A stretch of 64,000 nt of DNA, from assembly GCF_954871325.1 (NCBI RefSeq), contig NC_088777.1:40835366-40899365 (forward strand). The letters run 5' to 3'. A program made the translations under genes and the position numbers. Shown here in pieces: positions 58,644 to 64,000 of the stretch. Source of the stretch: Gordionus sp. m RMFG-2023. Taxonomy: Eukaryota > Nematomorpha > Gordioida > Chordodea > Parachordodidae. The stretch's first letter is position 1. Each line of letters starts with the position of its first letter. The notes below the pieces were generated by a model. That model was not told where the DNA came from, did not search any database, and saw only the letters and a program-made list of their open reading frames with translations.

Positions 58644-59832
58644 CATAGGCGTAGCCAGGGGGAGGGACAAGGGGAAATTCCCCCTCCTTCAGAAATTTAT
58701 CACTTTTTGTAAATATCATTTTTAGCTAATAAAAAATATCCCCCTTAGTCCTCCCCCCACTCCCTGACCCTCAAATATGTATGCATATTAAATAATAATT
58801 TAAAAGAAAGAATGTAAAAGTTGATATTTTATAAAACTATTCATCATAATTTATCGATTTTTGGGAAAATAAATTTATAAATATATAAAATGAACCAAAA
58901 ATGTTTTTTAATAAATGGAATATAAGCCAAAGATAAGTCTTAAGACAGAAGTGAAATGTATTATAATTATTAATAATAGATCCATAAAATTAATAAATAA
59001 TATAATATACCAAATATAATTTTTTTATAAAGTGAGTAATTTTAATTTATTAATCTTAATAAAAGTTAAATATAATTTTAAAACTATTGATAAAATTAAA
59101 TCATAAATTAAAAAATATTAAAGCACAATACAAACAGTGGAATATTATATGTCGTAGATTTACAGTATATCTAATTATCAAATGACAATCAAGTAATTTT
59201 TACCTATATAGCGAATAATCTATTTTACAGATAACTATAAAATATTGATAAGGACATCAGAAAATATCTTTTAAAGACATTGTGGGATGAATAATATGAA
59301 AATTAAATTTAATCATTTTTCTTATAATAAAGATGGCGTTAAATAATTGAATGCAAATTGTTGCATATTTAATATCAAGAGCATTGATTAGTAAAATTTG
59401 TTAAATTATTAACTGTAATATATTCTCTAACTGTCAAATATGTCTGTAAAAGTGGAATTTTACCTAGTATTTTATAACTAATTCTATATAGTAAAATCAA
59501 CCATATGTCTACTTACTTATAATTGTTTGGAATAAATTATTACCATGCTTTTATATTAAGGTATATATAATACAAGTAATTTATTATATTTTTATTTTAT
59601 ATAAACTAATAAAAATATATTTAATATAAACTAATAAAAATATATTTCATATTTGTTCCAAGCTTTTATTAAAATTTGTAAAAATATTTATGACTATATA
59701 TAGACTAAAGTAACCCGGCCGAAGGCCGGGAAAAAGCGGGCTGAAGGCCCGCCTAAAAGGGGGTCTGGGGTCGAAGCCCCCAGTAATTTTTTAATTTCCC
59801 CCCCCCTTATGAAAATCCTGGCTACGCCTATG
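58644..59832. mobile_element. Non-autonomous hAT-like element, perfect 8-bp TSD
   Basis: The ends are CATAGGCGTAGCCAGGGGG and, in reverse complement, CATAGGCGTAGCCAGGATTT. GGTAAAAG flanks both sides (58636-58643 and 59833-59840). The interior is AT-rich without coding capacity, except that the right end has C-runs and three successive GC-rich hairpins (59714-59785). It is inserted in the catalytic region of the surrounding hAT gene. Confidence 0.92.
59714..59785. repeat. Three consecutive GC-rich hairpins near the element end
   Basis: CCCGGCCGAAGGCCGGG (59714-59730), GCGGGCTGAAGGCCCGC (59736-59752) and CTGGGGTCGAAGCCCCCAG (about 59765-59783). All have GAA-type loops and short A/T spacers. 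They sit just inside the right terminus of the 58644 element, where transposase-binding repeats are expected. A similar single hairpin is at about 2170-2190 in a related end. Confidence 0.8.
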
Positions 59833-60721
59833 GGTAAAAGTATATTTTTTCGTCATCGATAATGCCGCTAACATAAAAGCAGCCTGGAGAATTTTAAAAT
59901 CTGAATCTATTCATAATCATATACAATGTTATGGTTGTGCAGCACATACATTGCACTTATTCTTCCACTCTTTTGAACTATTGAATGTCTTCAGTTACCA
60001 TATATCAATAATTTAAAAAATTGTTAAATATTTTAAGAATAAACACATACAGCTTCAGTATTTTCCCGTAATAAGAATCAACATGGTATGCCATCTACAT
60101 TAAGTACAATTAACCAAGCAAGATGGGCATCGAACAAATACAAATATATAAGAAAGCTCTAAAAGCATCAGTTGTTGAAGAATCTGTATGTGATAATTGT
60201 CCCATAGATATTGCCGATAATATATTAAATGAAGAAATATTTTGGAAGAAAAATTTAAAATTTTTAGCTATACTCCAACCTTTGACTACCTCATTGTTGA
60301 AAGTGCAGGGGAATAATTATACTTTGGCCCACGTAAAAAACGAGATACTTAATTTGGAAAAACACATAATACAATCATGTCATGATTCTATATTTTCTCC
60401 CTCTGAAGTAAAAAAAATTAAAGTTTGAAAAGAGGAAAAATGATCTAAATACCTGTGCTCACAATGCTGCTTATTTATTGGTCTCCCAATATAAAGATGA
60501 GCATCTTATTAGTACAGAATTTGAAATATTTGATATAATACAAGAATTAGGTATTTTACAAGGTGGTAATAATCAAAATACTTAAATGATATATAAATTT
60601 CAAGTAAAAGCGGCATATTTAATAGCCAAAATATGTAGAAAGTTAACTTATATAAGAAACAATCAGATTTTGGCTTCAAATTTTTGTTAAATATATGATA
60701 TTATTTTTTATAGATAATAAT

Positions 60722-60835
60722 GGCGATTTAAAATATTTGGTTTAAAAAAATACAACCCTGCCTGGCCCGGATATTTTTAAAAAAAATAGCCCCAGCCCGT
60801 GTATATTTAAAAAAATTAAAATACGTCTCAAGCCA
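60722..60835. mobile_element. Fragment of a family A element
   Basis: It contains the family core AATGGCGATTTAAAATATTTGG and GCCTGGCCCGGATATTTTT, then AGCCCGTGTATATTTAAAAA and ATACGTCTC. It lacks intact termini on both sides. Confidence 0.65.
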
Positions 60836-60852
60836 AATTAATGATAGATTAT

Positions 60853-61999
60853 CCGAGACAGAATGGATATCCTCCGCTACTAATAACTCACGTATAACGC
60901 CAGAGTAGAAAGGTCGTTTGCCTTTCGCTAATAAGAATAAAAGCCCCATAAACTCAAAAATTTGTTAAGAAACTAACTTTCCCTAATAGTATTTCAATCA
61001 AATCTTTACGCTATTCAAAAAGATTCGAGTAGGCCTTTAAATTCATAACTTGAAGAATTAAAACAATTGATAGGGACTCTGTTTTATAATAGCATTGTAA
61101 AATAACAAATAAATCGACTCAATTGATCACCGTTTTTTTCAACAAAACTTCTTCTTTCTTTTTTAAAATTCTTGATCTGTTGACTGCAAAACCAATTTTT
61201 TAGGGATATGCCCTAATAGTTGATGGACATAGTATTCCGCATTTGCGCTAATATAGTCAGTAAGTTTATGCCTGGGAACCAATTGTCAAAGCATACTTAA
61301 AATTTTTTTGCAACGGGATTACGACAACCATACGTAGAACAAAATCTTCACAATCCCCGATATCTGGCATACTTTTAGCTTTTCTTCCCCATATAATTTC
61401 ATAATTATAAATAACACCTTCATTTTCACATAATAAAAAAAATTTAAAACACTTTTTTAGGTTTTTTGGGATTGTATTATTGTAACATAATTGGAAAGAA
61501 CAACTTGCTCATCAATACCTAGTTTTTCTCCTAGTGTAATTTCTTATAAAATATCTGATGTAATAGTCAACATAGTTCGTATTTTATGAAGAACATCAGG
61601 TCCTTCGATCCAAAAAAGACATGCTTTCATGTTGTCATTTAGGTGAAAGCATGATTTTATGAACTACCACCATTTTGCTAATATAATATTAGCCAACATT
61701 CGCGACTCTAATATTAGCTGCCTATAGAAACAAGCTCTTGGCAAATTTATAATGCTCATATAGAAAATTTCTATAAATTATTCTAATTTTACAAGTGATA
61801 AATTTAAAGGACTAGTCAGATCTTTTGAATAGCGTCAAGATTTGATTGGAATTATTAGGAAAAATAAGTTTCTTAACATATATTTGAAATAGTTTATTGG
61901 GCTTTTAATCTTATTGACGAAAGGCAAACGACCGACCCTTCCATTCTGGCGTTATACCTGGGTTATTAGTAACGGAGGATGTTCATATATTTCGTCTCG
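60853..61999 (-). mobile_element. piggyBac-like element with long inverted repeats
   Basis: About 170 bp at 60853-61030 recurs inverted at about 61805-61999 (CCGAGACAGAATGG... versus CGAGACGAAATATATG..., then ATCCTCCG, ATAACGCCAGA, CGTTTGCCTTTCG, GTTAAGAAACT). Between them the minus strand has piggyBac-type transposase pieces: GEKLGIDEQVV (about 61550-61520), DIGDCEDFVLRMVVVIP (about 61370-61320), and STDQEF...KKERRSFVEKNGD (about 61195-61120). Stops and frame changes are frequent and the expected TTAA target was not identified, so this is an old remnant. Confidence 0.65.
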
Positions 62000-62849
62000 A
62001 TAATACATCCGCAGGTTGTATTGAGTTCACTTTCAGTTTACGAGATCTGATTCATTTCCACCGGTTATTTTATTTTTATTATACTATGGAAATATTAAAT
62101 TTATCGGTGTCACATACAGCATATTTCAAAATTACACAAACATTAATACATATTAAAAAAAATTATGGACATACACGTTTTAAACCACCCTAGTATTGCC
62201 AGCTCTAATTGATATTTTTTTAATGTATAAACTTAATATATAACTGATTTATTAAATTAATTATATAAAGCTTTATTTTGAAAGTTAAAAAATTTATTTC
62301 AGTTTTAATTATTTTTATGAGAATTTGATATAAGGCCTCTGTGGTTCAAGATGAAGTATAAAGATTTTACTGGAATAAAAGGAAAGTACGCATCATTTTG
62401 TCATTAATTACAAGATACTAAGAAAATGTAATCATTCAAGTTATGTAATTTTATTGGAATCTCTCATTCATAATACAATTGCCATTCATTTATTCCAAAA
62501 AGATTTATACGCTTCTTAACACAAATTTTAAACCGCCCAAAAATATTGTTCTACTTTTCAGATGAAGATTTCTAATTTAGTAATAGTTATTACTAATTAT
62601 TTTTTATTAAGGAATGGATTTCTCCTATATTATGGAATTTGAATATAAGAAAGAGCAAATATTTAGAAATAAATTCTATAACGCGCTTACAATATCAGGA
62701 ACTCAAAACATATTTTCATCCAATTATCTAGGATGAAGTTATATTTTTCATATTCAAGAAAATCGCAAATATCAAATATAACATTTCACTCGAATAATAA
62801 ATGAATATATAACATGTATCTATAAAAATCAATGGTTATCATTAATTTT
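62000..62849. other. AT-rich spacer
   Basis: No gene or paired repeat is recognised. It separates the piggyBac-like remnant from the 3' end of the LINE that follows. Confidence 0.45.
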
Positions 62850-64000
62850 TTTTTTCTCTTTAGCTTTCACCTTTTCTGGTGGTAAGCTACTTCATTATCT
62901 CTCTCCACTTTATGTATCTCTTTTATCTAATTTATACTTCTTCATATTGGCTTTAACTTTATGGCCCCATTGAAGTTTTGGCCTTCCTCTTTTACGTTTA
63001 TCCATCACTTCCAAACTCTCAACCTTATTGCCTATGTAGTTCATAGGCCTTCTCATTGTATGCCCATACCACCTAAGTCTGTTTACCATTATCTTAGTCT
63101 TGATGGGCACTACCTTTAAACTTCCTAGTATTCTTGTACTTCGCACCTTATCCTTTCTTATTACCCCAGCATTCTCATCTCCATAGTTTGTAGACTTCTC
63201 TCGTCTGATTCTTTGGTTGGCCATGTTTCCGAACTATATAGAATAGTTGGTTGTACTATGGAACTGTAAATTTTTCCTTTTAATTTGTGTGGGATTCTTT
63301 TGTCAAATAGCACTCCATGTAAAGATTTCCACTTTAACCACCCTTGATTAATTTTATTTATCTCTTTTTCTATTGTGCCGTTTGTTTGTATAGTGGAGCC
63401 CAAATATTTGCAGCTTTCAATTGCCGATATCTGCCATTCATTTATATCAATACTCTCTGTTTCATCTCCTCCTATCACCATATACTCCGTCTTTTCTCTA
63501 TTTACATTTAGTCTGTGCTTTTCTATGATATTTATCCAGCTCACTCTTTCTTTCATTCTTGGATTCGGCAAGTATCACAATATCATCTGCAAATATCATA
63601 TTTCACGGGACTGTTTGTGGTATAGACTGTTCTAATACATCTATTACTGTTATGAAGAGAAATGGGCTGAGAGCCGACCCATGATGAACTCTCTCGGCTG
63701 TGAAGCCTGTTGAAGTACCAGTTGTGCTACGGACCATTGTTGTATGGCCCATATACATATCCTGTTTTATTCTTATATATTTTTTGGGAACCTTTTTGTA
63801 GCGTAGCGCCCACCAGATAAGTTTTCTTGAGACTCTATCGATGGCCTTTCCTAGATCAAGAAAGACCATGTATAGCTTTTTGTTCTTTTCTCTGTATTTT
63901 TCACTCATTTGCCTAATTGCGTGGATAGCATCAGTTGTTGATCTTGTAGACATAAAGCCAAACTGAGTCTCTCCTATTTCGATTATGTCTCTTAACCTTT
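62850..64000 (-). mobile_element. LINE (RTE-like), 3' part, continuing past the window
   Basis: The minus strand carries the C-terminal half of a non-LTR reverse transcriptase. Less AT-rich text starts near 62870 and runs to the window edge. No poly(A) or simple-repeat tail is obvious at the 3' side. The 5' portion (endonuclease, RT fingers) lies beyond 64000. Confidence 0.85.
62910..64000 (-). pseudogene. RTE-like reverse transcriptase, C-terminal half
   Basis: Reading leftward from the edge: motif A LYMVFLDLGKAIDRVSRKLI (about 63870), motif B region HHGSALSPFLFITVIDVLEQ (about 63690-63630), catalytic FADDIVILAES (about 63590-63560), then LNVNREKTEYMV (about 63510), CKYLGSTIQTNG (about 63415), GVLFDKRIPHKLKGKIYSSI (about 63320-63260), YSSETWPTKE, and the terminal NRLRWYGHTMRRP (about 63085-63050) with KRGRPKLQW (about 62990). 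This order is typical of the RTE group. The usual GLHQGSALSP has become RVHHGSALSP, LDLEKAYDRV is LDLGKAIDRV, and there are frame changes near 63600 and 63200, so the copy is inactive. Confidence 0.85.

Larger units (their letters stand above)
57881..60600 (+). pseudogene. hAT transposase interrupted by a nested element
   Basis: A degenerate BED-like N-terminus (KASWKHFQEVRDGKSVKEVW, then RFCKM...CTMCP) runs into an open stretch 57968-58435 (QFVILLALMKNW, then FIDRINPKEKNE). After stops and frame changes it continues to MTSVPVFYKFLNTEENLQE (about 58530) and NELNPVK, where a 1189-bp element is inserted (58644-59832). On the far side the frame resumes as VYFFVIDNAANIKAAWRILK and CYGCAAHTLHLFF, the hAT catalytic Asp and CxxH motifs, then an open stretch 60123-60428. 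The C-terminal dimerisation domain was not found; the gene is truncated by later repeats. Confidence 0.8.

Noticed and set aside
62820-62880. LINE 3' tail
   Set aside because: The T/A-rich text at the boundary cannot be told apart from background, so no poly(A) or microsatellite tail is claimed.
1-64000. LTR retrotransposons or endogenous virus copies
   Set aside because: No paired direct LTRs and no gag, protease, integrase or envelope-like frames were noticed on either strand.

Overview
The window is AT-rich eukaryotic nuclear DNA, most likely from an invertebrate animal. The evidence is spliced animal-type genes with GT-AG introns (one only 49 nt), AATAAA signals, many hAT and other DNA-transposon remains, and two non-LTR-type reverse transcriptases. 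The species cannot be fixed from the sequence. Host genes fill a small part; most of the rest is transposon debris in very AT-rich DNA that carries many pure G or C runs.

Layout. 1-15 kb: a short tandem repeat, then an hAT transposon (2674-7112) with a second hAT (4142-6576) nested in it, then plain AT-rich DNA, then a decayed hAT transposase (about 11460-12720) split by a palindromic GC-rich element. 15.3-16.6 kb (+): a complete six-exon SLC25A19 (mitochondrial thiamine pyrophosphate carrier), 318 codons. 17.6-24.9 kb: an hAT remnant and several short inverted-repeat elements. 24.9-57.1 kb (-): a protein phosphatase inhibitor-2 (PPP1R2) cluster. It holds a four-exon gene (30442-45385, 231 aa), a second direct copy of exons 2-4 (53899-56701) with all splice sites and frames open, and a third, divergent, phase-compatible 3' exon (24918-25162). 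57.9-64 kb: an hAT transposase interrupted by a 1.19-kb hAT-like element, a piggyBac-like remnant, and an RTE-like LINE running off the right edge.

The most unusual object is 32329-35988, inside intron 3 of the first PPP1R2 gene. It is a 3.66-kb unit with inverted termini of about 65 bp and a 6-bp target duplication (ATATAC). Its only recognisable cargo is a reverse transcriptase with an N-terminal zinc-finger-like motif and a C-terminal RPDG...VWD nuclease-like domain. The second PPP1R2 copy preserves the empty target site, so both edges are fixed and the insertion (or clean loss) postdates the duplication. A reverse transcriptase between cut-and-paste-style ends does not fit a normal LINE, and no transposase was seen.

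The duplication also dates other elements. A TA-flanked short element and an 8-bp-TSD palindromic element occur in both copies and are older. A CAGGGAT-ended element in intron 3 and the reverse-transcriptase unit are in copy 1 only. All exon joins and frames were worked out by eye, and database comparisons were not available.
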